From: Oscillibacter sp.
GTDB taxonomy: Bacteria; Bacillota; Clostridia; Oscillospirales; Oscillospiraceae
Direction of reading: 5' to 3'
Length of the DNA stretch: 64,000 nt
Assembly: GCA_022797935.1 (NCBI GenBank)
Contig: JAAWLO010000001.1
Location: forward strand, 1-64,000
The translations under genes and the position numbers were made by a program. Below, piece after piece: positions 8,602 through 17,949 of the stretch. A model generated the notes under the pieces. The model worked only from the letters and a program-made list of their open reading frames with translations, was not told the origin of the DNA and made no database searches. Every line of letters begins with the position of its first letter. Positions within the stretch are counted from its first letter, which is position 1.

Positions 8602-9722
8602 TTCTCGCCGCCTCCTTTCTCAGCCTTCTTCTCGTCCCGGCGGTTCAGCCAGTTGTTCATCGCCGTCTTGAAGAAGAGGACAAAGCCGCAGAGGTAGATA
8701 ATCAGCGCGGAGATGAAGTCGGAAATCTGGGCGGAATACATGGTTTTGTCCACATAAGCGCCGCCGTTGGTGATGTGCTGAATGAAATAGGAGGAGAAAA
8801 TCGCTCCAATGGGATGCAGTCCCCCCAAAAAGGCGGCGGCAATACCGTTAAAGCCCATGGCGGGAACGGCGGACTGGGTACACTGCCACTGCTCAAATCC
8901 GGAGAGGAACAGCATAGCCGCGCCCATACCGGCAAGACCGCCCGCGATTGCCATGGTGAGAATCAGATTCTTCTTCTCCCGCATACCGCAGTATTTGGCG
9001 GCAAACCTGTTGCAGCCCGTGGCCTTCAGCTCATAGCCCAGCTTGGTCTTTTCCAGCAGAATCCACACCAAAACGGCCACTAGGGCTGCCAGGGGCACCG
9101 CCAGGGTGACGTACTGGTTCTTGCTGAACAGCTCTCCCAGCCCCATGGAGGGAATCAGCGCCCCTTCATTGGTGCTGGCCAGCGTGTACGTATAGGGGCT
9201 GGTCTCCTCCTTCACCTTGGTCAGCAGCAGGTTCACGCAGTAAAGGCTGATCCAGTTGAGCATGATGCAGGAGATGACCTCGTTGACGTTGCAGTAGGCC
9301 TTCAGCAGGCCGGAAACAGCGCCCAGCAAAGCCCCGGCGGCCACGGCGGCGATCAGGCACAGGAACCAGGGCAGCTTCAGCCCCAGGGCGCAGTACAGCG
9401 CCGCACCGGTGCCCACCACATACTGGCCCGCCGCACCAATGTTGAACAGGCCCACCTTATAAGCAAAGAGCACCGACAGGCTGCACATCAGCAGCGGCGC
9501 CGTCTTCACCAGAGTGCTGCCGAAGTAGCGCAGCTGTGCCGTGGATTTGGAATAGGTCATGAAGTTCTCCACAATGGCCAGAATCGCTCCATTGGCTCCG
9601 GCGGGGTTGATCATCAGCAGGGCCACATAGCCCAGCAGCAGGCCCAGCAGAATACACAGCAGAGAGGCCAGCAGAGACTGTACCGCGCCATTGCGCAGCA
9701 GGGAGGTTTTTTCGTTTTTCAT
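8598..9722 (-). CDS. nupP: Nucleoside ABC transporter permease (NupP/YufP-like)
   Basis: First permease of the BMP-type nucleoside importer, 374 residues with multiple hydrophobic segments. Family features include the stretch LFNIGAAGQYVVG and ELKATGCNRFAAKYCGM, the usual cytoplasmic loop of this subfamily. It lies three bases after the ATPase gene and overlaps the second permease by four bases. The C-terminal tail is short and charged (NRRDEKKAEKG). Confidence 0.93.
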   Translation of the reverse strand: MKNEKTSLLRNGAVQSLLASLLCILLGLLLGYVALLMINPAGANGAILAIVENFMTYSKSTAQLRYFGSTLVKTAPLLMCSLSVLFAYKVGLFNIGAAGQYVVGTGAALYCALGLKLPWFLCLIAAVAAGALLGAVSGLLKAYCNVNEVISCIMLNWISLYCVNLLLTKVKEETSPYTYTLASTNEGALIPSMGLGELFSKNQYVTLAVPLAALVAVLVWILLEKTKLGYELKATGCNRFAAKYCGMREKKNLILTMAIAGGLAGMGAAMLFLSGFEQWQCTQSAVPAMGFNGIAAAFLGGLHPIGAIFSSYFIQHITNGGAYVDKTMYSAQISDFISALIIYLCGFVLFFKTAMNNWLNRRDEKKAEKGGGEK

Positions 9723-9725
9723 ACC

Positions 9726-11264
<1,539 letters not shown>

Positions 11265-11319
11265 AACCTCCTCCTTCTCTGTTTCCCAGAGCCTCTTGCG
11301 AGAATATAGGCTCTTGTTC

Positions 11320-11348
11320 ATTGTATCATATCATCCTGAGGATTTCAA
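11320..11348 (-). promoter_or_regulatory. Sigma-A promoter for nupO-nupP-nupQ
   Basis: On the minus strand a -35 TTGAAA (11343-11348) and a -10 TACAAT (11320-11325) are separated by exactly 17 bases. The transcript start would fall about 45 bases before the GTG of the ATPase gene. Confidence 0.75.
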
Positions 11349-11413
11349 AGCATTTTTTGAAAATTTTCACAAAGTCAACCTTTTCTCTCCACAATATCCC
11401 AAGAGCACAGAAA

Positions 11414-11442
11414 AGCGAGGACGGGAAATTCCCGTCCTCGCT
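11414..11442 (-). terminator. Terminator after the BMP lipoprotein gene
   Basis: A long stem (agcgaggacggg with its complement) around an AT loop is followed by TTTTCTGT on the minus strand. It separates the highly expressed binding-protein gene from the transporter genes, a common way to make excess binding protein. Confidence 0.85.
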
Positions 11443-11458
11443 GCTTTGAGGGGTTTTC

Positions 11459-12652
11459 TTACTTGATAGCGCCCAAATCGTTCAGCGTGATATTGGAAAC
11501 GGCGGGCATCTGGGAGATGTCGTCGGACACCGTGATCTTGCCATCGAACATATCCTTCACCAGGGCCTTATAGTCGTCCTGGGTGAAGCCTTCACCCCAC
11601 AGCGTGGTCTCCATAGGCAGAAGGACATAGTTGGCGTCCGGATCGTCGCCGGAAACCAGGCCCAGGGCCTCGGCCTTGCCGCCGTAGTTGGCGAAGTTGC
11701 CCGCGGCTACCTCGTCCAGCATGTGCTTAACGGTAGCGCCCAGACCCTTCATGGCGGAAGTCAGCGTCACACCCTCGCCGTAGCCAGCGTCCAGCGTGAA
11801 GCTCTGGTCCACGTCCACACCGATCACCTTGGTGCCAGGAACCTTGGCAGCCGCCTCACCAGCGGAAGTGCAGATACCGCCACCGCAGGCGAAGACCGCC
11901 TGGACGCCCAGGTTCTGATACCAGTTGTCCATATAGGCCGTGATATCGGGGTCACCATTGAACTGGTTGCCATAGACATACTCAACCGTAGCATCCACGC
12001 CCAGCTCACCGGCGGCCGCGTCCACGCCCTGAACAAAGCCATAGCCGAAGCGCTGCACGGCGGGAACGGCCATGCCGCCCAGGTAGCCCAGGTGGGTGTA
12101 GCCCAGCTTCACGGCGGCGACGCCGGCCATGTAGCCGCAGAGCTCTTCCTTGTAGACGGCGCAGTACACGTTGCTGGGAACGCTGCCGCCCACGTCGTCC
12201 TCGCTGACGTCCAGGGCGATGAAGCTGATTTCGGGATAGCTATCGGCCACCTGCACGATGGTCTCGCCAAAGGCGAAGCCGGGCATGACGATGACGTTGT
12301 AGTCCTCGTCGGCGGCCTTCTCCACCATGGCCACGCGCTCGGCGGTGGAGTTACCGGCGGGCTTGTAATACGTAAACGTCACGCCGTTGGCCTCACACCA
12401 GGCCTTGCTGGCCTCGTAGGTGGTCTGGTTGAAGGACTGGTCGGTGATGTCGCCGTAGTCGGTAATCATGGCGACGCGGATGTCCGCTCCGCCCTCGTCG
12501 GGGGTATTGGCGGGCTCTTGCTGCTGGCTGTCGCCGCTGCTGCCGCTGTCACCGGAGCTGCCGCTGTCACCGGAGCTGCCGGAATCCCCGCCGCAGGCGG
12601 CCAGGGACAGGACCATCGCCAATGTCAGCAGGAGCGCAAAAAACTTCTTCAT
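11459..12652 (-). CDS. nupN: BMP-family nucleoside-binding lipoprotein (NupN-like)
   Basis: Extracellular substrate-binding lipoprotein of the BMP/PnrA family, which bind nucleosides for the ABC transporter encoded downstream. A lipoprotein signal peptide is visible (MKKFFALLLTLAMVLSLAAC) with the lipobox cysteine. It is followed by a flexible linker of repeated GDSGSS units, then the mature domain with family motifs SFNQTTYEASKAW and GYMAGVAAVKLG. The ATG at 12652 with AAGGAAGG upstream is the best start, giving 397 residues. It has its own promoter and terminator. Substrate is inferred from the family and the deoD-deoC neighbours. Confidence 0.93.
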   Translation of the reverse strand: MKKFFALLLTLAMVLSLAACGGDSGSSGDSGSSGDSGSSGDSQQQEPANTPDEGGADIRVAMITDYGDITDQSFNQTTYEASKAWCEANGVTFTYYKPAGNSTAERVAMVEKAADEDYNVIVMPGFAFGETIVQVADSYPEISFIALDVSEDDVGGSVPSNVYCAVYKEELCGYMAGVAAVKLGYTHLGYLGGMAVPAVQRFGYGFVQGVDAAAGELGVDATVEYVYGNQFNGDPDITAYMDNWYQNLGVQAVFACGGGICTSAGEAAAKVPGTKVIGVDVDQSFTLDAGYGEGVTLTSAMKGLGATVKHMLDEVAAGNFANYGGKAEALGLVSGDDPDANYVLLPMETTLWGEGFTQDDYKALVKDMFDGKITVSDDISQMPAVSNITLNDLGAIK

Positions 12653-12713
12653 TGGAATCAACCTTCCTTTTCAAAATTCCCTTCCCCGTTCCAAAGACCG
12701 GGAAGGTGGACTC

Positions 12714-12741
12714 ATTATACCATATTCTCCGGCAATTTCAA
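12714..12741 (-). promoter_or_regulatory. Strong sigma-A promoter for the BMP lipoprotein
   Basis: On the minus strand a perfect -10 TATAAT (12714-12719) with an extended TG element lies 16 bases from a -35 TTGAAA (12736-12741). The near-consensus match fits the need for abundant binding protein. Confidence 0.8.
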
Positions 12742-12801
12742 CCGGATTCCGAAATTCTTTTCCAGGAGTTCATAATTTCCACAAAGCCGCTCCGGACAGC
12801 C

Positions 12802-13521
12802 TCAGCCCTTCCGCGCCATTTCCACGGCGGTTTCCAAGGCAATTTCCATCATCTGGCGGAAGCTGGTCTGCCGCTCCGCCGGGGAAAGCTCCTCTTTTGT
12901 CACAAGGCTGTCCGAGATGGTGCACATAGCCAGCGCCCGCTTCCCTGCCTCGGCGGCGTTGCAGTAGAGGGCCGCCGCTTCCATCTCCACGGCCAGCACG
13001 CCCATGCGGGCCCAGTCCAGGCCGCCGCCTTTCTCCTTATAAAACACGTCGGAGCTCACCAGGTTCCCCACCGGGGGCTCCACCCCCAGGCGGCGGGCCA
13101 CGGCCACAGCCGTCTCCAGCAGGGTGAAGTCCGCAATGGGGGCAAAGGTACCGCTCAGGCCATACTGATGGGCATACCGGGAGTCCGTGCAGGCTCCCTG
13201 GGCCATAACCACATCCCGCAGCTTCAGCTTGGGGGAAACCGCTCCGGCACTGCCAATGCGGATGATGTTGTCCACATCATAGAAGTGAAAGAGTTCATAG
13301 GAGTAGATGCCAATACTGGGCATTCCCATGCCGGAGGCCATGACGGACACCGGCGTGCCCCGGTAACTGCCGGTATAACCCTGGATGCCCCGGACGTTGT
13401 TCACCAGCCTGGCCTCCTCCAGGAAAGTCTCGGCAATAAACTTCGCCCGCAGGGGGTCGCCGGGCATCAGTACCGTTTTCGCAAAAGCGCCCTGAGGAGC
13501 TTCGTTGTGCGGCGTACCCAT
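12802..13521 (-). CDS. deoD: Purine nucleoside phosphorylase, DeoD type
   Basis: Hexameric, DeoD-type purine nucleoside phosphorylase that splits purine (deoxy)nucleosides with phosphate to the base and (deoxy)ribose-1-phosphate. It has 239 residues, the standard length. Recognisable elements are VLMPGDPLRAKFIAE (phosphate site), GSAGAV, the substrate-contacting VEMEAAALY and the catalytic aspartate in TISDSL. AGGAGG precedes the ATG. It begins four bases after deoC, so the two form an operon that feeds deoxyribose phosphate into glycolysis. Confidence 0.97.
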   Translation of the reverse strand: MGTPHNEAPQGAFAKTVLMPGDPLRAKFIAETFLEEARLVNNVRGIQGYTGSYRGTPVSVMASGMGMPSIGIYSYELFHFYDVDNIIRIGSAGAVSPKLKLRDVVMAQGACTDSRYAHQYGLSGTFAPIADFTLLETAVAVARRLGVEPPVGNLVSSDVFYKEKGGGLDWARMGVLAVEMEAAALYCNAAEAGKRALAMCTISDSLVTKEELSPAERQTSFRQMMEIALETAVEMARKG

Positions 13522-13525
13522 ACCG

Positions 13526-14182
13526 TCAGCCCTCCTGGGCCTTGACGGCCTTCACAATACGGCTGGTTCCCAGGCGGGACGCGCCCAGATTAATGAAATC
13601 CTCCGCGTCCTTCAGGTCGGCAATGCCGCCGGCCGCCTTGATCTTCACATTGGGGCCCACATGCTTGGCGAAAAGGGCCACATCCTCCCGGGTGGCTCCG
13701 CCGCCGCCGAAGCCGGTGGAGGTCTTGATATACTCCGCTCCAGAGGCCGTGACAATTTCACACATCTTGATTTTCTCCTCGTCTGTAAGGAGGCAGCACT
13801 CGATGATGACCTTCAGCAGCTTGCCCTTGCAGGCGTCCTTGATGGCCTTGATTTCCGCCAGGATGTCGTCCCAGCGCCGGTCCTTCACCCAGCCGATATT
13901 GATGACCATATCCACTTCCGCCGCGCCGTTGTCTACCGCGTCGCCAGCCATGAAGCATTTAGCGGCTGTCGTATCATAGCCGTTGGGAAACCCAATAACC
14001 GTGCAGATGGGCAGCTTGCCGTCCACATACTCCGCCGCCTGCTTCACATAGCTGGCTGGAATACAGACGCTGGCACAGTGATACTTCATTCCATCATCAC
14101 AAAGAGCTTGGATTTCCGTCCAGGTAGCTCCCTGGGTCAGGACAGTGTGGTCGCATTTGGCCAGGATTTCTTTCAGGTCCAT
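13526..14182 (-). CDS. deoC: Deoxyribose-phosphate aldolase
   Basis: Class I aldolase that cleaves 2-deoxyribose-5-phosphate to glyceraldehyde-3-phosphate and acetaldehyde, completing deoxynucleoside breakdown. The Schiff-base lysine lies in [10 protein letters not shown]; other conserved parts are [10 protein letters not shown]-like ([13 protein letters not shown]), [12 protein letters not shown] and [10 protein letters not shown]. The ATG at 14182 is chosen because AAGGAGA lies at proper distance; the ATG at 14191 would touch the ribosome binding site. This gives 218 residues, normal for the family. First gene of the deoC-deoD operon. Confidence 0.96.
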   Translation of the reverse strand: MDLKEILAKCDHTVLTQGATWTEIQALCDDGMKYHCASVCIPASYVKQAAEYVDGKLPICTVIGFPNGYDTTAAKCFMAGDAVDNGAAEVDMVINIGWVKDRRWDDILAEIKAIKDACKGKLLKVIIECCLLTDEEKIKMCEIVTASGAEYIKTSTGFGGGGATREDVALFAKHVGPNVKIKAAGGIADLKDAEDFINLGASRLGTSRIVKAVKAQEG

Positions 14183-14226
14183 TTCAGTCATCTCCTTTAG
14201 TGTTGTATAAACAGTCTCTTCTTTCT

Positions 14227-14255
14227 ATTTTAGCAAAATTTCCCCTTCCTGTCCA
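14227..14255 (-). promoter_or_regulatory. Sigma-A promoter for deoC-deoD
   Basis: On the minus strand a -35 TGGACA (14250-14255) and -10 TAAAAT (14227-14232) are separated by 17 bases, with an extended TG before the -10. It sits about 40 bases before deoC. Confidence 0.7.
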
Positions 14256-14537
14256 GCCTTCTTTTGTTTATTTTATGGAAATACGCATTTTAAATGATAG
14301 AAATCTGATAAAATTACCGCATAGCCGTCCCTCTGCAGCCAATCCCCCATCCCGCTATGCAGCCCGGAGGGGTCCGCTTCCGTCTCCGCCCTTGCCGCAG
14401 CCAGAAAGGAACCCGCCATTTTTGAGGAAATGGTCCTTCTTATTTTACGATCCTTCCCCTCTGATGCAGTATCCTTTGGCGAACATTACCGAAGACGGCT
14501 TCCCTTTCCGCTCCAATCTTCAGGATCAGCAAAGGAC
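14256..14537. other. Intergenic region between divergent operons, no gene seen
   Basis: The gap between deoC and the protease gene is about 416 bases. Apart from the two divergent promoters at its ends I see no coding sequence with a ribosome binding site, no recognisable riboswitch core and no RNA gene. The middle is a mix of AT-rich and GC-rich sequence. Confidence 0.5.
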
Positions 14538-14566
14538 TTGCAAAACCCGGTCCAGCGTGTTAAAAT
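14538..14566 (+). promoter_or_regulatory. Sigma-A promoter for the exported protease
   Basis: A -35 TTGCAA (14538-14543) and -10 TAAAAT (14561-14566) are spaced by 17 bases, about 30 bases upstream of the protease start. Confidence 0.75.
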
Positions 14567-14598
14567 AAGCTTTGAAATTTTTTTACGGAGGCTATCCC

Positions 14599-15840
14599 AT
14601 GAAAAAGCGAATTGCAGCCCTTCTCTGTACCCTGACGCTTCTGCTGGGTGCAGTTCCTATTGCCGGCGCTCTGGAGGGAGAATCCCAAAGAGCGGCAGAA
14701 ACCTTAGCGGCTATCGGCCTACTCGAAGCCGTTCCTGCCGCGGCCAGCCTGGAAGAGCCCTCCACCCGGGTCCAGGCCGCCGAGCTCCTTACCCGGCTTT
14801 ACGGCGTCACCCAGGCCCAGCGGGAGGTCAGCGCGCAGGACTACGCCATTGACCAGGGCTGGCTCACCGTCACCGGCCAGCAGCAGGAGCCCATCCCCGC
14901 CAATGAAATCTGCGCCGCCCTTCTTCGCCAGCTTGGATGGGAGGATGTGGAGGAGGCCTCCGCGCATCTCCTTGCCCGCCGTCTTGGTCTGGTCTACCAG
15001 AATTATGAAGGTCCCTTAACCCAGGGCGAGCTGTTCCAGCTGGTGCGGGACTCCCTGACCTATCCCGATACCAAAGGCGTCACCGCCGCCCAGCGGCTGG
15101 TGGACAAGGGCATCGCCTCTCAGGCCGCTGTGAAAGCCCAGGGCTTGTTGGACGAGGAATTTTCCGCCCGGCAGATTGCGGACCGGTACCTGACCACAGC
15201 CTTCTGTCTGGATACCTACTACACAGAGTCCCATTATCAGCGCGGCATCCCAGATAACGGCGGCAGCGGTTTCTTCATCTCCGAAGACGGACTGGCTGTC
15301 ACCAACTACCATACCATTGACGAAGCCGTCCGGGCCACCGCCCAGCTCATCACCGGCGAGACCTATGAGGTAACAGAAGTGGTGGCCTATGACCGGGAAA
15401 TCGATTTTGCCATCCTTCGAATCTCTCGGACCTCCACGGAGGGAAAGGAGACCCCCTGCTTCGCCAGCCTGGATCTGGTGGAAAATGCGGAGCTCCATCC
15501 CGGCGACAAGGTTTACACTTTGGGCAATCCCCTGGGCCTGGGTCTGGCCATCAGCGACGGCATCATCAGCGCCGTGGACCGGGTGGTGGAAAACTTTGCC
15601 CTCCCCTGCATTATGAACACCGCCGACATCTCCAACGGAAGCAGCGGCGGCGCCCTGCTGAATATCCGCGGACGGGTAGTGGGCATCACTACCGGCGCTT
15701 ACAGCTACGGCAATAACATGTACATCGCCGTCCCTGTTACGCCCCTGCTGGAAGCCGACTGGGAAGCCGAGGGCATTTCCTTGGCCCAGGTGGCGGAGGA
15801 AGTGGACGCCGCCAAGGCTGCGGAGAAACAGCAGCGCTGA
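14599..15840 (+). CDS. Exported trypsin-like serine protease with SLH-like N-terminal region
   Basis: Secreted serine protease of the trypsin/HtrA fold, 413 residues. The signal peptide (MKKRIAALLCTLTLLLGAVP) is followed by about 150 residues with SLH-like pieces (ETLAAIGLLEAV, TRVQAAELLTRLYG), then the protease domain. The triad is visible: His in GLAVTNYHTI (about 238), Asp in DREIDFAILRI (about 270) and Ser in NGSSGGALL (about 348). No PDZ domain is present, unlike most HtrA proteins. ACGGAGG before the ATG decides the start. It has its own promoter and is followed by secG. Substrates are unknown; extracytoplasmic quality control is a plausible guess. Confidence 0.88.
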   Translation: MKKRIAALLCTLTLLLGAVPIAGALEGESQRAAETLAAIGLLEAVPAAASLEEPSTRVQAAELLTRLYGVTQAQREVSAQDYAIDQGWLTVTGQQQEPIPANEICAALLRQLGWEDVEEASAHLLARRLGLVYQNYEGPLTQGELFQLVRDSLTYPDTKGVTAAQRLVDKGIASQAAVKAQGLLDEEFSARQIADRYLTTAFCLDTYYTESHYQRGIPDNGGSGFFISEDGLAVTNYHTIDEAVRATAQLITGETYEVTEVVAYDREIDFAILRISRTSTEGKETPCFASLDLVENAELHPGDKVYTLGNPLGLGLAISDGIISAVDRVVENFALPCIMNTADISNGSSGGALLNIRGRVVGITTGAYSYGNNMYIAVPVTPLLEADWEAEGISLAQVAEEVDAAKAAEKQQR

Positions 15841-15870
15841 AATTTTTCGAAGATTTTTCCGGATTAACCC

Positions 15871-15899
15871 TTGAAAACAGGACAGACTTATGGTAACAT
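15871..15899 (+). promoter_or_regulatory. Sigma-A promoter for secG
   Basis: A -35 TTGAAA (15871-15876) and -10 TAACAT (15894-15899) are separated by 17 bases, about 60 bases before the secG start. Confidence 0.65.
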
Positions 15900-15957
15900 T
15901 GTATGTTGTCAAATACTTCTCACGCATGGCGTGATGGAATTTTGGAGGTTGAACGAT

Positions 15958-16191
15958 TTGCTGAAGTTGATTATTACCATCTTACAACTCCTCTGCGGCC
16001 TGGCCATCATTCTGGTGGTGCTGTTCCAGTCCGGTAAGAGCGCCGGGCTCTCCGGTGCGATCGGCGGCGTAGCGGACTCCTTCCTGGCGAAGAACAAGGC
16101 CAAAACGATGGACGCCAAATTGGCCCGGGCTACGAAGTGGGTGGGTGCAGCGTTCCTGATTTTGACTATGGTACTGCTCATTTTGGGCTGA
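15958..16191 (+). CDS. secG: Preprotein translocase subunit SecG
   Basis: Small membrane subunit of the SecYEG protein-export channel. It has 77 residues and two hydrophobic segments (LIITILQLLCGLAIILVVLF and GAAFLILTMVLLIL) flanking the typical loop with QSGKSAGLSGAIGG. The start is a TTG, decided by GGAGG eight bases upstream. It stands alone with its own promoter and terminator; rnr, smpB and ssrA, which often follow secG, are not here. Confidence 0.95.
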   Translation: MLKLIITILQLLCGLAIILVVLFQSGKSAGLSGAIGGVADSFLAKNKAKTMDAKLARATKWVGAAFLILTMVLLILG

Positions 16192-16208
16192 ACCGGCACA
16201 ACAAGAAG

Positions 16209-16243
16209 TCCCTCCCTGAAGTGGGGAGGGATTTTTCTTTTTA
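16209..16243 (+). terminator. Rho-independent terminator after secG
   Basis: Perfect 8-bp stem tccctccc/gggaggga (16209-16216, 16224-16231) followed by a long T-rich run. Confidence 0.9.
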
Positions 16244-16279
16244 AGCTTCCAAACGAACGAAAAATTTTTCGAAATTTTC

Positions 16280-16293
16280 AGAACAAGCGTTTG
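16280..16293 (+). promoter_or_regulatory. LexA (SOS) box upstream of lexA
   Basis: The sequence agaacaagcgtttg matches the Gram-positive LexA/DinR consensus CGAACRNRYGTTYG at 13 of 14 positions. It overlaps the -35 of the lexA promoter, so binding of LexA would block transcription: classical autorepression. Confidence 0.85.
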
Positions 16294-16319
16294 CTTTTTC
16301 TTTTCGCCTGTGTTATACT
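16291..16319 (+). promoter_or_regulatory. Sigma-A promoter for lexA
   Basis: A -35 TTGCTT (16291-16296) and -10 TATACT (16314-16319) with extended TG, spacing 17 bases. The -35 lies inside the LexA box. Confidence 0.8.
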
Positions 16320-16358
16320 AGAGAAAATCAGCCGCAATCTTCAGACAAGGAGGTTATT

Positions 16359-16949
16359 ATGGAACAGCTTACGCACATGCAGCAAAAAATTTACGATTAC
16401 ATCGTCTCCTGTATCCAAACCCAGGGCTATCCCCCTTCTGTACGGGAAATCGGCAACGCGGTGGGATTGAAATCCCCCTCCACGGTCCATTTCCATCTCA
16501 AACACCTGGAAGCCGCCGGTGTCATTGCCAAAGGAGCCGGAAAAGGGCGGGCCATTGCCCTCACCGCCCCCGCTGCTCCCAAAAATCATATCCCCATTGT
16601 GGGAAACGTAGCGGCCGGCACGCCCATTCTGGCTGAAGAGTGCATCGACGATTACGTTCTGTTCGACGTGGGTGGGCGGGAAAGCGAATACTTCGCTCTC
16701 CGGGTCCGTGGGGACTCCATGATTAAGGCCGGCATTTTCAATGGCGACCTGGTCATTGTTCACCGGCAGGCCACCGCTTATCAAGGCGAAATCATCGTGG
16801 CCCTGCTGGACAACGAAGCCACTGTAAAGCGCCTTTCCCTGCGGGATGGCCGCATCTGGCTGATGCCCGAAAACGACGACTACTCCCCCATTGACGGCAC
16901 CTTTGCCCGCATTCTGGGAACCGTCACCGCTCTGGTGCGGCAGTACTGA
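16359..16949 (+). CDS. lexA: SOS repressor LexA
   Basis: Transcriptional repressor of the DNA-damage response, self-cleaved when RecA filaments form. It has 196 residues. The N-terminal winged helix spans about 1-70 with the recognition region SVREIGNAVGLKSPSTVHFH. The cleavage site is Ala86-Gly87 (VAAGTP), the catalytic serine is Ser120 (RGDSMIKAG) and the general base is Lys157 (ATVKRL), so the protein should be fully functional. AAGGAGG precedes the ATG. The gene is single and bounded by a strong terminator. Confidence 0.98.
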   Translation: MEQLTHMQQKIYDYIVSCIQTQGYPPSVREIGNAVGLKSPSTVHFHLKHLEAAGVIAKGAGKGRAIALTAPAAPKNHIPIVGNVAAGTPILAEECIDDYVLFDVGGRESEYFALRVRGDSMIKAGIFNGDLVIVHRQATAYQGEIIVALLDNEATVKRLSLRDGRIWLMPENDDYSPIDGTFARILGTVTALVRQY

Positions 16950-17028
16950 AGCCGCCCTGTCCCCAGATGCCTTTTGGCTGCAAACATAATCTCTTCTGTC
17001 TCTCCGGAGCAGCCGGTAACCTGCAGAT

Positions 17029-17064
17029 AAAAAAGCTGGAGCCCCTTGGCTCCAGCTTTTTTCT
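17029..17064. terminator. Bidirectional terminator between lexA and the flagellar operon
   Basis: A 14-bp stem (aaaaagctggagcc and complement) with a cctt loop has A-run and T-run on both sides, so it works for lexA on the plus strand and for the flgM operon on the minus strand. Confidence 0.92.
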
Positions 17065-17066
17065 GT

Positions 17067-17240
17067 TTATGCGTAAGTGTCGATATACTGGCCCAGGCTG
17101 GGGGTGGGGGGAAGCATTTCCAGCTCACCCATAGCCTGCTGTTCCATATCCGACATCACATTCTTCTGCAAAGACATGGAATACTGCATTGCCAGCCGCG
17201 CCGAGCTCATCTGCATAGAAGCAAGGGCTACGTCGTTCAT
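17067..17240 (-). CDS. YjfB-family putative motility protein (57 residues)
   Basis: A small protein beginning MNDVALASMQMSSARLAMQY and ending PPTPSLGQYIDTYA. The pattern (short alpha-helical N-terminus, LGQxID near the end) matches the YjfB 'putative motility protein' family found near flagellar genes in Firmicutes. Its start overlaps the csrA stop by four bases (ATGA), so it is coupled to csrA as the last gene of the flgM operon, just before the terminator. Function of the family is unknown. Confidence 0.85.
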   Translation of the reverse strand: MNDVALASMQMSSARLAMQYSMSLQKNVMSDMEQQAMGELEMLPPTPSLGQYIDTYA

Positions 17241-17500
17241 TCCTCAAGGCCCTCCTTTCCCTTGTTTTTTGCTGGAGGCACGGGCTTAAGCAGCCCAAGC
17301 AGCTCACTGGGCGCTGCCTCCTCCGCTGCGGAATCCCGGTTTGCCGCGGTGGCGTCCAGCAGTTCGCTGCGGAGGATGGGTACCTCCTGCGGTGCCGAGA
17401 TGGCCAGGCGAACCCGGCCGCCCTCTATGGATACCACGCTGATGGAGATCTCCTCTCCGATGATCACGGACTCACCAGGTTTACGCTGTAAAATCAGCAA
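17237..17500 (-). CDS. csrA: Carbon storage regulator CsrA (translational repressor)
   Basis: RNA-binding dimer that represses flagellin translation and is held by FliW in Gram-positive bacteria. The core MLILQRKPGESVIIGEEI and VRLAISAPQEVPILR contains the conserved N-terminal strand arginine and the C-terminal RNA-contacting arginine (about 44). The 87-residue protein has an extension of about 35 residues beyond the core, with Ala/Glu-rich and lysine-rich parts. The start is TTG with GGAGG upstream, overlapping fliW by seven bases. The order fliW-csrA is as in Bacillus. Confidence 0.95.
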   Translation of the reverse strand: MLILQRKPGESVIIGEEISISVVSIEGGRVRLAISAPQEVPILRSELLDATAANRDSAAEEAAPSELLGLLKPVPPAKNKGKEGLEE

Positions 17501-17949
17501 AGCACGGCCTCCTCCCCGCGGCTAAACTCAGCCAAGGGATGCCGCATTTCGTAATGCTCCATGATAACCTGACGGGCCTCCCGGGTCTCCGGATGGATCA
17601 CCAGAGGGCATTTCAAGTTCACCGTACTGGCAGATACCGGGTTCTTCACGGCGCAAAGCACATAGAATCCCAGATCCCCCACCTCTTCTACGCCAAACTG
17701 CCGCAGCTCCGCCTTCGTCAATTCCGGCGCGTAATCCGGCTTCAGCGAGAAGGGGTCCAGCACCACGAAGGCCAGGGCCGGAGTCGCCACGCTTTGAAGA
17801 CACAGCATGCTCCCTCCGCCGCCTTCGAAAGGCAGAAGCAGGAAGGCATGCTCTTCATCAAAACCAAAGAGCCCCGCCGGGAAACGGATGACATCCTTTT
17901 CCTCGTACTCCACATTCCCGAAATACTTACTCTGTAATTCTGCCGTCAT
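17494..17949 (-). CDS. fliW: Flagellar assembly factor FliW
   Basis: Cytoplasmic protein that binds both flagellin and CsrA; when flagellin is secreted, FliW is freed to inhibit CsrA, allowing more flagellin translation. It has 151 residues, the usual size, with family motifs VIRFPAGLFGFDEEHAF and VNLKCPLVIHPETREARQVI. Its start overlaps the preceding gene by four bases, implying coupled translation. The flagellin gene itself is not in this window. Confidence 0.96.
   Translation of the reverse strand: MTAELQSKYFGNVEYEEKDVIRFPAGLFGFDEEHAFLLLPFEGGGGSMLCLQSVATPALAFVVLDPFSLKPDYAPELTKAELRQFGVEEVGDLGFYVLCAVKNPVSASTVNLKCPLVIHPETREARQVIMEHYEMRHPLAEFSRGEEAVLC

Noticed and set aside
11265-11321. Longer N-terminus for the nucleoside transporter ATPase from the ATG at 11321
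   Set aside because: The promoter -10 overlaps that ATG, and a strong ribosome binding site precedes the GTG at 11264.
17079-17086. GTCGATAT on the plus strand as a sigma-28 -10
   Set aside because: No -35 at 15 bases, and it points away from any plus-strand gene; it lies inside yjfB.
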